Source of the DNA: Stieleria bergensis
Lineage (GTDB): Bacteria; Planctomycetota; Planctomycetia; Pirellulales; Pirellulaceae
Length of the DNA: 64,000 nucleotides
NCBI GenBank assembly: GCA_007745635.1
Contig: CP036272.1
Coordinates: 2,187,765 to 2,251,764 of the forward strand
Direction: 5' to 3'
Shown here: positions 19,598-29,780 of the stretch, piece after piece
How positions within the stretch are numbered: the stretch's first letter is position 1
Layout of the letters: the number at the start of each line of letters is the position of its first letter
Program-made: the position numbers and the translations under genes
Notes under the pieces: model-generated
Seen by the model: the letters and a program-made list of their open reading frames with translations, nothing else
Database searches by the model: none
Told to the model about the DNA's origin: nothing

Positions 19598-20938
19598 ATG
19601 TTTCAGCGATCGAAAAAAGTAGCGTTGGCAGAAAAAGTGACAGCAGAGGACGCGTTCGAGTCGCCGCCCAAAGCTGCAGACTCGGAAGCAGCAGACTCCG
19701 CACCCGTGGGCTCTGAAACGGGGACGCTAAACCTGACCGCCGAGCGCGAACTGATTCGCAGCCGCATCGGTCACTTGAAACCCGCTACCGATGCGTATGC
19801 GGTCAAGTTTGTCGATCAGGTATTGGAGTTCTCACATCGAGTAAGGACCAGCGATATTCACCTTCAGCCCACCGGCGACGGGCTGGAAATTCGGTTTCGC
19901 AGCGATGGCGTTCTGCAGCCACTGGGGGAATTCCCAATCGGAGCCAGTTCATCGATCGTGTCGCGGTTGAAGGTGCTCGCTGGTTTGCTGACTTATCGCA
20001 GTGACATTCCGCAAGAAGGCCGAATCGAAGAGCCACCGCATGGCACCGAGGTGCGTGTCAGCACGTTTCCCTGCTTGCATGGCGAACGCGCGGTCCTGCG
20101 TTTCTTTGGGCATGCCGATCAGTACAAGCATTTGGAAGTTCTGGGGCATGCCGATGAATTGGTCGAATCGCTCAAGCAATGCTTGGCCGAAACCAGTGGG
20201 GCGTTGCTCGTTTGCGGGCCAGCGGGTAGCGGCAAGTCGACCACTCTGTATGCGTGCATGCGTCACTTGGTTCAGGAAACGAAGGGCACTCGCAACTTGA
20301 TGTCTTTGGAGGACCCCATCGAAGTCCCCATCAGTGGCGTTGCTCAGAGCCAAGTCAATGCCGCGGTGGGATTTGATCTGCACACCGGTCTGAAATCACT
20401 GCTGCGTCAGGATCCCGAAGTCATCATGGTGGGTGAGATTCGTGACCCCGTCACTGCTGAAGTTGCCATTCAGGCGAGCTTGACGGGCCAGTTGATGATC
20501 ACCAGTTTCCACGCTGATTCGGCGACGGTTGCGATCAGCCGTTTGTTGGATATGGGGATCGAGCCCTATCTGCTGCGAAGCGGGGTGAAAGGGATCTGTT
20601 GCCAACGCCTGCTGCGAAAGCTTTGCGATTGTGCTCGCGAAAGCCACGATCCTGCTGATGCATTGAATCTGCCAATCGATTGGTGTCGTTTGCCCGTTGG
20701 TTGTCAAGCGTGCAACGAAACGGGGTATCAAGGCCGCATGCTGATCGGTGAGTTTCTGTCTCTCGCCGATGCAGAGGTGGCCCGAGCAGTGCTTGACACC
20801 AGGGACTCACGAGAAACCAATCGCATTGCCACCGAACATGGCATGGTTTCGCTCTGGGACCGTGCTCTGGAGTTTGTGCGGCAGGGCAAGACCAGTCCCG
20901 CAGAACTGCGTCGTGTGCTAGGCAGCATCCCTATGTAA
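19598..20938 (+). CDS. type II secretion/type IV pilus assembly ATPase, GspE/PilB-like
   Basis: About 446 residues from the ATG at 19598, which follows a GGGAGAG site; an earlier in-frame ATG overlaps the preceding gene. The Walker A motif is GPAGSGKST, the Asp/Walker B region ends in VIMVGEIRDP, and the His box is TSFHAD. The C-terminus has paired cysteines (LCDC and GCQAC) like the zinc motif of GspE/PilB. The N-terminal region before about residue 60 is short and Ala/Ser/Glu-rich, so the usual GspE N1 domain is missing or diverged. It powers pseudopilin assembly with the upstream GspF-like protein. No pilin or secretin genes are nearby. Confidence 0.9.
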   Translation: MFQRSKKVALAEKVTAEDAFESPPKAADSEAADSAPVGSETGTLNLTAERELIRSRIGHLKPATDAYAVKFVDQVLEFSHRVRTSDIHLQPTGDGLEIRFRSDGVLQPLGEFPIGASSSIVSRLKVLAGLLTYRSDIPQEGRIEEPPHGTEVRVSTFPCLHGERAVLRFFGHADQYKHLEVLGHADELVESLKQCLAETSGALLVCGPAGSGKSTTLYACMRHLVQETKGTRNLMSLEDPIEVPISGVAQSQVNAAVGFDLHTGLKSLLRQDPEVIMVGEIRDPVTAEVAIQASLTGQLMITSFHADSATVAISRLLDMGIEPYLLRSGVKGICCQRLLRKLCDCARESHDPADALNLPIDWCRLPVGCQACNETGYQGRMLIGEFLSLADAEVARAVLDTRDSRETNRIATEHGMVSLWDRALEFVRQGKTSPAELRRVLGSIPM

Positions 20939-20958
20939 TGGGGACGGATTGGCAGGAA

Positions 20959-20976
20959 CCAGCCTGATTTGGCTGG
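20959..20976. terminator. possible stem-loop between convergent genes
   Basis: CCAGCC/GGCTGG with loop TGATTT lies in the 53-bp gap between the GspE-like gene and dapA. There is no T tract, so function as a terminator is uncertain. Confidence 0.35.
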
Positions 20977-20991
20977 CTCGGCGGTTGGCTG

Positions 20992-21894
20992 CTACCGAGC
21001 GGCACTGGCAAGGCCGTATGCCAGGATCGTTTGCTGCAGTTTTGCCTCTGCCTCTGCATCCAGTGGCGTCATTGGCAGACGCAGTTCGCCGGTGTCGCGA
21101 CCGACCATCCGCATGGCCGCTTTCACTGGGATGGGGTTGGTGGCCAAGCCCAGCATGTTGTTGCACAGTCCGAACAGCTGATGGTGCATTTGCCGAGCGA
21201 CGTCCAGGTCACCGCTGGCTGCGGCGTTGACCAATCGGATCATATCGCTGGGCACAAGGTTGCCAGCCACTGACACGACGCCTTCGGCGCCGACAGCCAT
21301 CATCGGCAGGGTCAGTGAGTCGTCCCCAGAGAGCACGGTGAGATCGGTTGTGCCCACGATGGCACTGCATTGATCCAGTTTGCCAGTGGCTTCTTTGACC
21401 ATGGTGATGCCGGGAAGTTCAGCCAGTCGTTGGATCGTGCCGACTTCGATCTCTTTTCCTGATCGGCCCGGAATGTTGTAGACACAGACCGGGATATCGA
21501 CCGCTTGGGCAACTGCCTTGAAGTGCTGGAAGAATCCCTCTTGAGTTGGCTTGTTGTAATAGGGAGCCACTTGCAATGTCGCATCGGCGCCCTCTTTGGC
21601 GGCACGCTGTGTCAATCGCAGTGCTTCGGCAGTGCTGTTGCTGCCCGTGCCAGCCATCACTTTTGCGCGACCCGCCACGCATTGGATGACTTCACTGATC
21701 ACCCGTTCGTGTTCATCGTGTGTCAACGTGGGTGATTCACCAGTGGTGCCGACGGGAACGATGCATCGCGTTCCAGCTTCCACTTGGAACTCAATTTGCT
21801 CTTTCAGGCGTGCATAGTCAACTTCACCATCCTTGAATGGTGTGACAATGGCGACTGACAAACCGGCAAAATCAGATCCGCGACGCTGGGTCAT
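20992..21894 (-). CDS. dapA: 4-hydroxy-tetrahydrodipicolinate synthase
   Basis: 300 residues, normal for DapA. It condenses pyruvate with aspartate semialdehyde in the lysine/diaminopimelate pathway. Visible family features are [12 protein letters not shown] near residue 43, the tyrosine motif [12 protein letters not shown] near 138 and the Schiff-base lysine in [11 protein letters not shown] near 165. It is the last gene of a minus-strand run, 122 bp after the YfhO-like gene. Related N-acetylneuraminate lyases are possible but the motifs favour DapA. Confidence 0.95.
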   Translation of the reverse strand: MTQRRGSDFAGLSVAIVTPFKDGEVDYARLKEQIEFQVEAGTRCIVPVGTTGESPTLTHDEHERVISEVIQCVAGRAKVMAGTGSNSTAEALRLTQRAAKEGADATLQVAPYYNKPTQEGFFQHFKAVAQAVDIPVCVYNIPGRSGKEIEVGTIQRLAELPGITMVKEATGKLDQCSAIVGTTDLTVLSGDDSLTLPMMAVGAEGVVSVAGNLVPSDMIRLVNAAASGDLDVARQMHHQLFGLCNNMLGLATNPIPVKAAMRMVGRDTGELRLPMTPLDAEAEAKLQQTILAYGLASAAR

Positions 21895-22016
21895 ATGAGG
21901 GCCTTGATAAGAAGAAACACGTCACTCGGGCGACGCGAATTTAGCTGTGTGGAACCAAACCGCCCTGCACTGCATCAGGGCTGAGGCAGGGACAGAGTAA
22001 AGATTACCGAGGTTCG

Positions 22017-24728
22017 CTAAAAAGGACAATCACCAGGCTTCTCAGGGCGAGCCCTGCGAGGGAAAAAAATCAGCCCCAGCCAAATCAGGCCCCCCACAGC
22101 GGAGGCTGTCAAGGTCGGCCCAAGCCACCAGGGCCGATAGTGAAACGTGACTTTCCAGCGGCCTGGCGGAACTTGAACGGCCTGGTTTAAGTGGCTGCAA
22201 ACGGCGACTTCCAAACTGCGGCCAGCAGCCGCCCCGTTTCTGGCTTGTCCACTGCTTGCTCGTCTACTGGTTACCTGGATCTCGCTCTGCTGATCGCGGG
22301 ATGTTGCATCGTGATCCTCGCTCCCGGTCGGTTTGGACGCTGCCAGGGGCTCCAATTCGGCGTGCCAGTTGCCGTCCTGGTACACACAGCGTTCCAAGAC
22401 CACCGTCTGAGACGTTTCGATGGCGACTTGCTGGCTGCTAAGCACTTGAAAACGAGGCCGCGGATGCCGTGCATCAGGCGCCGCGCTGCTCGGTGTCGAT
22501 TGCAAGTCCAATGCATCGGCCGATGGCAGTTCCCTGTCAAAAGCCACCAAGGCAGGTAACGTCGTTTGCCCAGAGGACAGCAGCTGAACCGTATGTTCGA
22601 CAGTCAGCGGGGCCTGCCAGCGCTGGTGGATTCGATAGCCGTGATCTTTGCCGCGACGTTGGAACTCGTCGGCTAACTTCATCGTTCGGGTAACCGAAAC
22701 AATGGCCAACCCCTCCGCTGCACGATAGCGATTGCCGTCGGTGTGCGACACTGCATCAATCGCCAGCCAACGGCGCACTGCCTGCCAGAACTCACGTCGC
22801 TCGGTCGCATCTAATTCAGGCAATCGCACATGGGTTGCTTGCCAAAACTGATGGTAGCGCAAGGGCCGAATGCTGGACATGTTGTTCAGCACGGCTGTCC
22901 CATGGACGAGGTGCCAGCGTCCGAACCAGCTTATCCGTTCGCTACTGGTGACCTCAAGTGCACGCAGTGGCGAGACACTTTCCTGCCATGCCGTTGGCCA
23001 GAGTCCATTCTGCGTCCGTAGGACTCGGTGGGCATCAATCGGAGGCGGCGCCGTTTGAGCCGCAATGCGGTCGTCGCGTTGAATGCGGACGGTCGGTAAA
23101 AGGGACGCGGCGCTGATTCCAGCATCCGCGGCAATCACAACAATCCACAAGCAGATCCCAAGCGGGGTTTGTGCTGTGAACCGTTTCTTGAAGCGTCCAT
23201 GCCGAGCTTGGTCCAGCATCACCAGCCAGATCACCGATAGCAGGCCTGAAAACAGCATGCACCGTTTGGCCAATGCTCCATCGACCGGCCCCCACAGTTC
23301 ATTGGCGGCTAGGTCAGCAAGCGTTAGTCGCTGAGGCACGATGAACCCTGTTGCGATCAGCCCGATCGTTAATGTCGCCAGTAATCCCGCGGTGACTTTT
23401 CGCTCCCAGTGGTCGGGGGCATGATCAATCCATCTCGCCAAAACCAGGGATGAGCCGATGGCGAACAGCGGCAGCCATTTCGTGGGATAGCGAAAAGCAT
23501 CGTAGCTGGGAATGAGCTGACAAAGCAACCAGTATGGACCGCCGACTGCACCGTCGTGCTGATCAAACATGCCCGTGATCTGCTGGATCAACCACATCAG
23601 CCCAAACTTGCCCAAGCAGAACCCCAAACTGATCGCAGCGAGACCAAACCAAGGATCGACAAACCAGGATCGAGGTTTCAGTAATCGGCACAGCAGTGCC
23701 ATCGCAATCGCCATGCCTGCGTAAAGGCTTGGCGCCCACATGCGATCTTCGCCGGGGATCAGTTTGGAAACGCTGCGGTTGATTCCCAGCGTTGCTCCGA
23801 AAGGTCGAGGTGTCAGGATTTCCGAGGCGTGCCAGGGCCCCAGCGAAAAACCGTAGCGTTCTTCAGCGGTCAGTCCTGCTGATCGCTGGCTTTGCCGACT
23901 CCAGTCGATCGCTGCGGCAACTTGCACCGCGGATAATGCCAATGCTAGAAGTCCCGCCGCCACGGGCACGCTTAGCGCGCCGGTCAGCTGCGTTAGTCGT
24001 TGTTGAAAACGTTTCCAACGCTCCGTCGGATGCCGATCATCAGCGAGGCTTCGTAGCGTGCGAATCAACGTGATGGCCAGGATGACCAACATGCCATGCA
24101 AGGCGGTTTGTGGATCGCCGGCCAAAACCATCATCGCCAGGACCATTGCACCGAATGCGATTCGCCATCTGAGGTGAGACCACTTGCCAGAGTGATCGCT
24201 CGCGTTGGTGGTCCCGTTTGGGCAGGTTGCCGGAGGTAGCAACACGGCCAGCAACCAAGGCAACCAGGCCGCACCGGCTAGAAAGACAGGATTGCATAAC
24301 AGTGAATACACCGACCCAGAAAGGGCGTAGGTCACCCCGGCCGCGAGGCAGGCATGTCTGGCGAAACGGTATCGGCGAGCGAGCCAAGCCGCACCGCCGG
24401 CCGCCAGCACGAGGTGAAACAACAAGTACAGATTCAACGCCCAGGCCGGCGACAATGCGAATCGATCAATCGGACGCGCGTAAATCAGATACCGAGGCGG
24501 GTACAGTACCGCTGTGGTCGATTCTCCGATCAGTGGAATGCCGGTGTGATCCAAGGGATTCCAAAGTGGCAACCACTGCTGATCGCAGCGCTGGGCAACA
24601 TAGTCGTAGAGCGGCAAATAAAAGTGGCTTGTATCGCGGAATGCGATCCGGCTTCCAGTTAGCAGAGCCCAGCTTGGCGCCAGGACTGCCAGCAACAACA
24701 AGCCAATCAGCAGGCCACGTCGAATCAC
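22017..24728 (-). CDS. YfhO-like polytopic membrane protein
   Basis: 903 residues. Many transmembrane helices fill about residues 1-550, and a soluble beta-rich part follows before a last helix near residues 870-890. The early FRDTSHFYLPLYDYV and WNPLDHTGIPLIGE motifs are typical of YfhO/GT-C-like planctomycete membrane proteins. By fold such proteins may transfer sugars from lipid carriers or flip glycolipids. The start overlaps the ABC ATPase stop by 4 bp, so the two are translationally coupled. Confidence 0.8.
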   Translation of the reverse strand: MIRRGLLIGLLLLAVLAPSWALLTGSRIAFRDTSHFYLPLYDYVAQRCDQQWLPLWNPLDHTGIPLIGESTTAVLYPPRYLIYARPIDRFALSPAWALNLYLLFHLVLAAGGAAWLARRYRFARHACLAAGVTYALSGSVYSLLCNPVFLAGAAWLPWLLAVLLPPATCPNGTTNASDHSGKWSHLRWRIAFGAMVLAMMVLAGDPQTALHGMLVILAITLIRTLRSLADDRHPTERWKRFQQRLTQLTGALSVPVAAGLLALALSAVQVAAAIDWSRQSQRSAGLTAEERYGFSLGPWHASEILTPRPFGATLGINRSVSKLIPGEDRMWAPSLYAGMAIAMALLCRLLKPRSWFVDPWFGLAAISLGFCLGKFGLMWLIQQITGMFDQHDGAVGGPYWLLCQLIPSYDAFRYPTKWLPLFAIGSSLVLARWIDHAPDHWERKVTAGLLATLTIGLIATGFIVPQRLTLADLAANELWGPVDGALAKRCMLFSGLLSVIWLVMLDQARHGRFKKRFTAQTPLGICLWIVVIAADAGISAASLLPTVRIQRDDRIAAQTAPPPIDAHRVLRTQNGLWPTAWQESVSPLRALEVTSSERISWFGRWHLVHGTAVLNNMSSIRPLRYHQFWQATHVRLPELDATERREFWQAVRRWLAIDAVSHTDGNRYRAAEGLAIVSVTRTMKLADEFQRRGKDHGYRIHQRWQAPLTVEHTVQLLSSGQTTLPALVAFDRELPSADALDLQSTPSSAAPDARHPRPRFQVLSSQQVAIETSQTVVLERCVYQDGNWHAELEPLAASKPTGSEDHDATSRDQQSEIQVTSRRASSGQARNGAAAGRSLEVAVCSHLNQAVQVPPGRWKVTFHYRPWWLGPTLTASAVGGLIWLGLIFFPRRARPEKPGDCPF

Positions 24729-25651
24729 GTCACCAAGCCTTTTGTCACCGTCATGAAGACATCTTCGAGTGTCGGTGCGCGATCATGAAACGATCGCAGT
24801 CTGACACCTTCACGAACCAAGGTTTCAAGCAATTCCGCCAGCCCTTCGTCATCTGTTTCCATCTCAGCCAGGAAACAGGTTGGCAACTCCTCCAGCGAAC
24901 GCAATTGTGGTGAACTGCGAATGATTGACAGCCCAGCTTCTTGGTTCTCCAGGAACTGAATCTCCACATGGCGGTTGCGACGGATCTGCCGGTAGACGTG
25001 ATCGATGGGGCCATGCATCAGCAATTGGCCGCGTTCAACGATTCCGATGGACGTACAGCAATCGGCCAGTTCGGTCAGAATGTGACTGCTGATCAGGATG
25101 GTTTTGCCCATCTTTCTCAGCTCCTTGAGCAGCTCTTTGACTTCCACTCGAGCGCGTGGATCCAGACCGCTTGCCGGTTCGTCCAGGATCAACACGGGCG
25201 GGTCATGGACAAGGGTTTTGGCCAAGCACAGGCGTTGCTTCATCCCACGTGAAAGACCGTTGACAAAGTCGTCGCGTTTATGCGTGAGGTCCAGCAGTTC
25301 GAGCACATTGTCGATGATTTGCTTGCGATTCTTGCGGCCGATTTTATAGGCCACTGCAAAGAAATCGAGGAATTCCCAAACGCGCATCCCATCGTACACA
25401 CCAAAGTTGTCTGGCATGTAGCCAACCGCTTGGCGGACACCCAGCGGATCGCCCATGACATCGCAGCCGGCAACTTCACCACGACCCCGACTGGCGCGCA
25501 GCAAGGTCGCTAGAAAGCGAATCGTGGTGCTCTTGCCTGCTCCGTTGGGGCCGATAAAGCCGAAGGTTTCACCAGCAGGAATATGCAAATCCAACGATTT
25601 CACCGCAGTGAAATCACCATAGTCTTTTCCGAATCCGGTCAGCGTGATCAT
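24725..25651 (-). CDS. ABC transporter ATP-binding protein, ABC-2/GldA-like
   Basis: 308 residues. The Walker A motif is GPNGAGKST near residue 36, the signature GLSRGMKQRL, the Walker B VLILDEPASGLDP, and the switch His is in LISSHIL. A C-terminal extension of about 90 residues is typical of ABC-2 exporters of the gliding/natA type. The partner permease is not encoded next to it; the neighbours are a lipoprotein with membrane segments upstream and a YfhO-like protein downstream. Confidence 0.92.
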   Translation of the reverse strand: MITLTGFGKDYGDFTAVKSLDLHIPAGETFGFIGPNGAGKSTTIRFLATLLRASRGRGEVAGCDVMGDPLGVRQAVGYMPDNFGVYDGMRVWEFLDFFAVAYKIGRKNRKQIIDNVLELLDLTHKRDDFVNGLSRGMKQRLCLAKTLVHDPPVLILDEPASGLDPRARVEVKELLKELRKMGKTILISSHILTELADCCTSIGIVERGQLLMHGPIDHVYRQIRRNRHVEIQFLENQEAGLSIIRSSPQLRSLEELPTCFLAEMETDDEGLAELLETLVREGVRLRSFHDRAPTLEDVFMTVTKGLVT

Positions 25652-25751
25652 GGTTGTGCGTGCGTGTCAGTGAAAGGGCGAAGCGAATTCGGGGACAGAC
25701 AGTCATGGTGGCGAAGGAACACGACGGTGAAGGTCTGGATCAGAGCGTGAT

Positions 25752-28145
25752 TCAATTCTGCGTTTCTTGTTCCGTGTCATCTGTTTCTTTGCGAACTGCC
25801 CGAATGAAGTCGGTTCGCAAGTTGGTGTCCTTGCTTGGGGCAGCCAATGGGGCATGGGCCAGATGAGCGAGGAGCAACGTTTGCGAACGTGCTTGGCTGG
25901 CTTGGGGGCTGATGGTCATGCCTTCAACGGAACCATCGATGCGGGCAATCAGTCGTGTGGTTCCCGGCGGGATGCCTTCTGCAGAACTCACTTGAGCCAT
26001 CAAGCTTGCGGTCTGCATGGGCAGGCTTGGTGAAACTTCCAGGTCGTCGCGAGATTCAAATTCCAGTTGCACGGACTCGCCGGGCTTTAGCAGGCCGACG
26101 CTCGCGACCATCACGTCGTTCTGCTGTGATTTTCGAATCACAAACGTATCCGAAAGCTCTAGATCAATCTCACTGGTCAATGTGTTTGAAGCATCCAGTT
26201 GCAACGTTCCGGCAACATCAACTATTTCTTCGCTGCGTAAGTAACGAACTCGGTTACTGGGGACCGCGAAGTCAAGTAATTCTGGACCGTCGGCGTAAGC
26301 CGTTCGTATGCTGGGTTGCGAAGTGATGTCTGATGAAACGGTTTTGTCAAATGGCAGCGCGACGCCGTCTTCGCTGGGGAAAGCAATTTGGTAGCGACTG
26401 GAAAGCGAGTTGTAGACGGCGGCAACGCGTGAAAGGTGACCGCGCCGATGCCCCGGTTGCAGCTCGAGTAAAGCCAATTCCGTGTGACTGCGTGCGAAGC
26501 CAATGTCCAGTTGCGCCTGCCGGGCGGCAACCGCAGCGCCAACAATCGCGATCACGGGAACGGCAAACCAAACGTACTCCGGTTTCCCCATCAGGCGAAA
26601 CACAAGGAAGTTCACAGGGATCAAAACGATCAAGTAAATGATCAGCGATTGAATGACGAATCCAGACTTAGGGATCGTGATCCCCGCTTCTTTGGCAATC
26701 GTACGTTGCATCAAGTCAATCCAGTCGCTTGTCGCATTCCATCCCGAGATGCCGCTTTGTGGATCCACCACGGTGTAAGGGTCAAACGGGCTGAACCGTT
26801 TTGCCGGTCGGTTTGCTGGCAACAAGGCATCGCGAGAACTGATCCGAAACCGCGTATTGACCGCTGGATCGGTGCGCAGTTTTGTGCCCGTGAAGGTTAG
26901 CTTGAGAACTTCGTTGCCAGCATCGTCCAGTGTTTCAGCGTCGGGATTGATACGAGCGTAGGTTCTCGCCGGTCGGTTCAGTATCGCGTTGCTAAAGAAA
27001 CTGTCGAACGAGTCCCAGCCGACCAGCCAGTCGCCACAGAGGTCAAACCGAGATTGAATGACATGGCCGAGTCCCATCGGTTTGGAAAGCAGCATTTGGG
27101 ACGAGCCTGCAATGGCTTGCCCGCCTGGATTCAAGTTTCCATCGACCGCCACGCGGGCTGTCCCGTCGGTGACTAGGCTGATTTGTTTAGTGATCGTTCG
27201 GTCAGACTCAACGGAATTGTTTTCAATCAGTTCCGTCGCCGCATCGGTGCTCAGTTCAATCGTTCGCGGGGAACGCAGAGGCAGGTGATCCGCAAACGTT
27301 GTATTGTTCAAAATACTGCTGGCATCAGAACCGTTGACAATCAAGCGACCACCAAAGTGCACCCAGTCTTGGAGTGCTTGCATTTGTCGCGGAGTGAGTT
27401 TGTCTTCTGGAATGTCGTCCCACAGAATCACGGCGATGCTGGTCATGTCGAGCATTGTTTCCGGAAGCGGGATCAGGTTTTCACTGTCCGGAATCGCCAA
27501 TTGATAGTTGCTGGTCTGCACGGGATTGTCGAGGTTGCTTTCAACCGTACCGACCCAGTCAGCGACTTGCAGCCGCGCAAAGTGCTCTGGACGCGTGGTC
27601 AGAACAACGAAGAAATACTCTCCGGCTTCTAAGGGCCGACAGGGTTTGGCACCCAGATCGAGTGTTAAGCCGGACCTGGGAGTGAATCGACGCCCGATGG
27701 TGATCGACTGCACACTGGACTTGTTGCCTTTGGGAGCAAGCAACCGAAAGTCGATTTTACGAGCTTGTCCTTTGGGCAGGTTCACCGGTCGCGAGCTTGA
27801 CAGCGCCGCGCCACTGGTGATGGGCTTGTTGTCGGTTTGGCCAGCGTCTGCCAGGGACGAATAATTGGTCGTGATGGTGTTGGCTTGGCCAGAGAAGTTC
27901 CCACGCAGATCTTGCTGATTGCTCTTCAGTGTCTGTTCCGCGGTGATCCAGTGTCCCGGTTTGGCGTAGTTGTTCAGGCCCTTGCGTGGGTTTGGATAGA
28001 CCGTAAAACTCCCAACGCTAAACGCCTCTTTGGGCTGTTGGGGGTCTGAATTCGGATTCTGAGTCGTGCTGTCGCGACAGCCGTCGCAGCCGACAAGCAT
28101 TAGCGTGCTTAGCAGCGAGAGAAAAACGAAGACCGAACGATGCAC
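25752..28145 (-). CDS. large lipoprotein with class I amidotransferase-like region and membrane segments
   Basis: 797 residues. A lipoprotein signal ends in LMLVGC with Cys20. Residues about 230-280 (SIAVILWDDIPEDKLTPRQM, QDWVHFGGRLIVNGSD) resemble the GldG/amidotransferase-like fold found in ABC-linked surface proteins. Two hydrophobic helices near residues 495-550 (SLIIYLIVLIPVNFLVF and FAVPVIAIVGAAVAA) divide two beta-rich soluble parts. It starts 60 bp after the PQQ-protein stop and its stop is 100 bp before the ABC ATPase start, so it probably belongs to the same operon. Function unknown; it may be an accessory subunit of the transporter. Confidence 0.75.
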   Translation of the reverse strand: MHRSVFVFLSLLSTLMLVGCDGCRDSTTQNPNSDPQQPKEAFSVGSFTVYPNPRKGLNNYAKPGHWITAEQTLKSNQQDLRGNFSGQANTITTNYSSLADAGQTDNKPITSGAALSSSRPVNLPKGQARKIDFRLLAPKGNKSSVQSITIGRRFTPRSGLTLDLGAKPCRPLEAGEYFFVVLTTRPEHFARLQVADWVGTVESNLDNPVQTSNYQLAIPDSENLIPLPETMLDMTSIAVILWDDIPEDKLTPRQMQALQDWVHFGGRLIVNGSDASSILNNTTFADHLPLRSPRTIELSTDAATELIENNSVESDRTITKQISLVTDGTARVAVDGNLNPGGQAIAGSSQMLLSKPMGLGHVIQSRFDLCGDWLVGWDSFDSFFSNAILNRPARTYARINPDAETLDDAGNEVLKLTFTGTKLRTDPAVNTRFRISSRDALLPANRPAKRFSPFDPYTVVDPQSGISGWNATSDWIDLMQRTIAKEAGITIPKSGFVIQSLIIYLIVLIPVNFLVFRLMGKPEYVWFAVPVIAIVGAAVAARQAQLDIGFARSHTELALLELQPGHRRGHLSRVAAVYNSLSSRYQIAFPSEDGVALPFDKTVSSDITSQPSIRTAYADGPELLDFAVPSNRVRYLRSEEIVDVAGTLQLDASNTLTSEIDLELSDTFVIRKSQQNDVMVASVGLLKPGESVQLEFESRDDLEVSPSLPMQTASLMAQVSSAEGIPPGTTRLIARIDGSVEGMTISPQASQARSQTLLLAHLAHAPLAAPSKDTNLRTDFIRAVRKETDDTEQETQN

Positions 28146-28205
28146 GGAATGGAATCTCGTAAAGAGGTGCGGTTTGGAGGTCGCGAGGAAACGCCACGCA
28201 GTTGA

Positions 28206-29501
28206 TTATTGGTGGCAACGAAGTTCCGATCCAACTCGCAGCAGAAGTAATCCGTCTGCATAAGCCGGCGTTGCACCGACCGGGCCACCGAGATCAATTT
28301 TCTGGTCCACCTTGCCTTGCTCAGATGCTTCCACAACCGTTGCTTCACCGCTGAGGTTGATCATCAAGAGTTGGTTGCCGAGCAGCACCGGCGAGGCTCC
28401 GAAGCTGCCGCCGATGCGTTGCTTCCACAGCTCGTCTCCTGATTTGGCTTTGTAGCATGAGGCGATTCCACGATCATCAATCATGAACAGTAGGCCTTGA
28501 TGGATAATGCTGGTGGGAACGTAAGGTGCACCGCGTTCAATTCGATAGACCTCCGTTGGCTGCTCGTTCGCGTTTTTGGGAACTCGGACAGCGACCAAGT
28601 GGTTGCCGCCACCTCCGCTGCCGCTGGTGCCCATCACCAAGTCGTCGGCGATCATCGCAGTGCTGACGCAGCGTTTGGAAAAGACCGGAAGGTCCCACAG
28701 CAACTTGCCCGTTTCCAGTGACAAAGCAAAGATGCCATTGCCGGTATTGGCCCCATAAACGACTCCGTCACGCACTACAGGCAGTCCATAGCAGACGCGT
28801 GTTGACGCCAAAGGTGTTTCCCATTGCGTTTTGCCGGTCGAACGTTGCAGGGCGATAAACTTACTGGTCCCCGGTTTGCCTTCGCGAAGTTGTTCGGCTT
28901 GTTGTGAAAAGTTCAGCAACACGACGTCGCCATGCACTGTTGGTGAAGTGCCAAAACCATGCTGGCTTTGAGCCAGTCCCAAATCTCGCTTCCAAATCAG
29001 ATTGCCTTGATGATCGAAGCAACGCACCCAGGTGTGTTCACGATCACTGTGCGCCACGTAGACGAAATCGGCGTCCGTTGCTGGTGTGCTTGATGCGGGT
29101 GTGTTGCGAGAGTGCAGGTGGTTCTTTGCTTGGGGAAGCGTTTGTTCCCACTTTTGTGTTCCGGTTTGCAAATCCAATGCAATCAAGCGGACTGCCTGGC
29201 CATCTGATGCGCTGGCCAAGGTGTAGATCGTACCGTCTTGGATGGCCATGCTGCCAACGTCGTACTGTTTGAGGTCGTACGTCCATTTGGCGGCGTCACG
29301 GTCCAGGCTAGCGGGCATCTTCGCCGCGGGCACGGTGGCGTTGAGATCCAGTCCGCGAAAACCCGGCCACTGGTCAGCAGCCTTGGCTTGAACGATGCAG
29401 GTCGCCATCAGGATCACCAGCATGCCAGCCGTGCGAAACTGGGTGGCAAACCAATCCAGCTTGCGAAAAGAACAATCGTGATCGTGCAATGTGCGAAGCA
29501 T
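28206..29501 (-). CDS. secreted PQQ-like beta-propeller protein
   Basis: About 431 residues from the ATG at 29501; an in-frame start at 29534 adds 11 residues, and Met at 29423 would begin directly with a signal peptide (MLVILMATCIVQAKA). After the signal comes the planctomycete-typical WPGFRG motif. Repeated propeller strands follow, such as LIALDLQTGTQKWEQ, FIALQRSTGKTQWE, FALSLETGKLLWDL and CYKAKSGDELWKQ. PQQ-like repeats of this BamB type usually do not bind PQQ. It heads the run that continues with the lipoprotein, ABC ATPase and YfhO-like genes. Confidence 0.85.
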   Translation of the reverse strand: MLRTLHDHDCSFRKLDWFATQFRTAGMLVILMATCIVQAKAADQWPGFRGLDLNATVPAAKMPASLDRDAAKWTYDLKQYDVGSMAIQDGTIYTLASASDGQAVRLIALDLQTGTQKWEQTLPQAKNHLHSRNTPASSTPATDADFVYVAHSDREHTWVRCFDHQGNLIWKRDLGLAQSQHGFGTSPTVHGDVVLLNFSQQAEQLREGKPGTSKFIALQRSTGKTQWETPLASTRVCYGLPVVRDGVVYGANTGNGIFALSLETGKLLWDLPVFSKRCVSTAMIADDLVMGTSGSGGGGNHLVAVRVPKNANEQPTEVYRIERGAPYVPTSIIHQGLLFMIDDRGIASCYKAKSGDELWKQRIGGSFGASPVLLGNQLLMINLSGEATVVEASEQGKVDQKIDLGGPVGATPAYADGLLLLRVGSELRCHQ

Positions 29502-29780
29502 GTTGAATGTCTGTGGAACAAGAGGGCGTGACAAAATCGGGGGAAGCCATCACCGAATCAACGGGACCGCGAACAGAGATTCAACGGTGGCAAAACAACA
29601 GCCTTGGCTGCCGCAGTTCGCTGGTTGAAATCCGATCGTCGCGATGTCTCCATCATAACCCATCGATGAAGCGGGGGGGCGGAGGCGATTGACAGAGCCT
29701 CGGCAACACAGAGTTTAGTCGATTTCTGGATGGGCCGTGCGGCACTCGATCAGATTTTTATGCCACACCAAGAGAGACGG

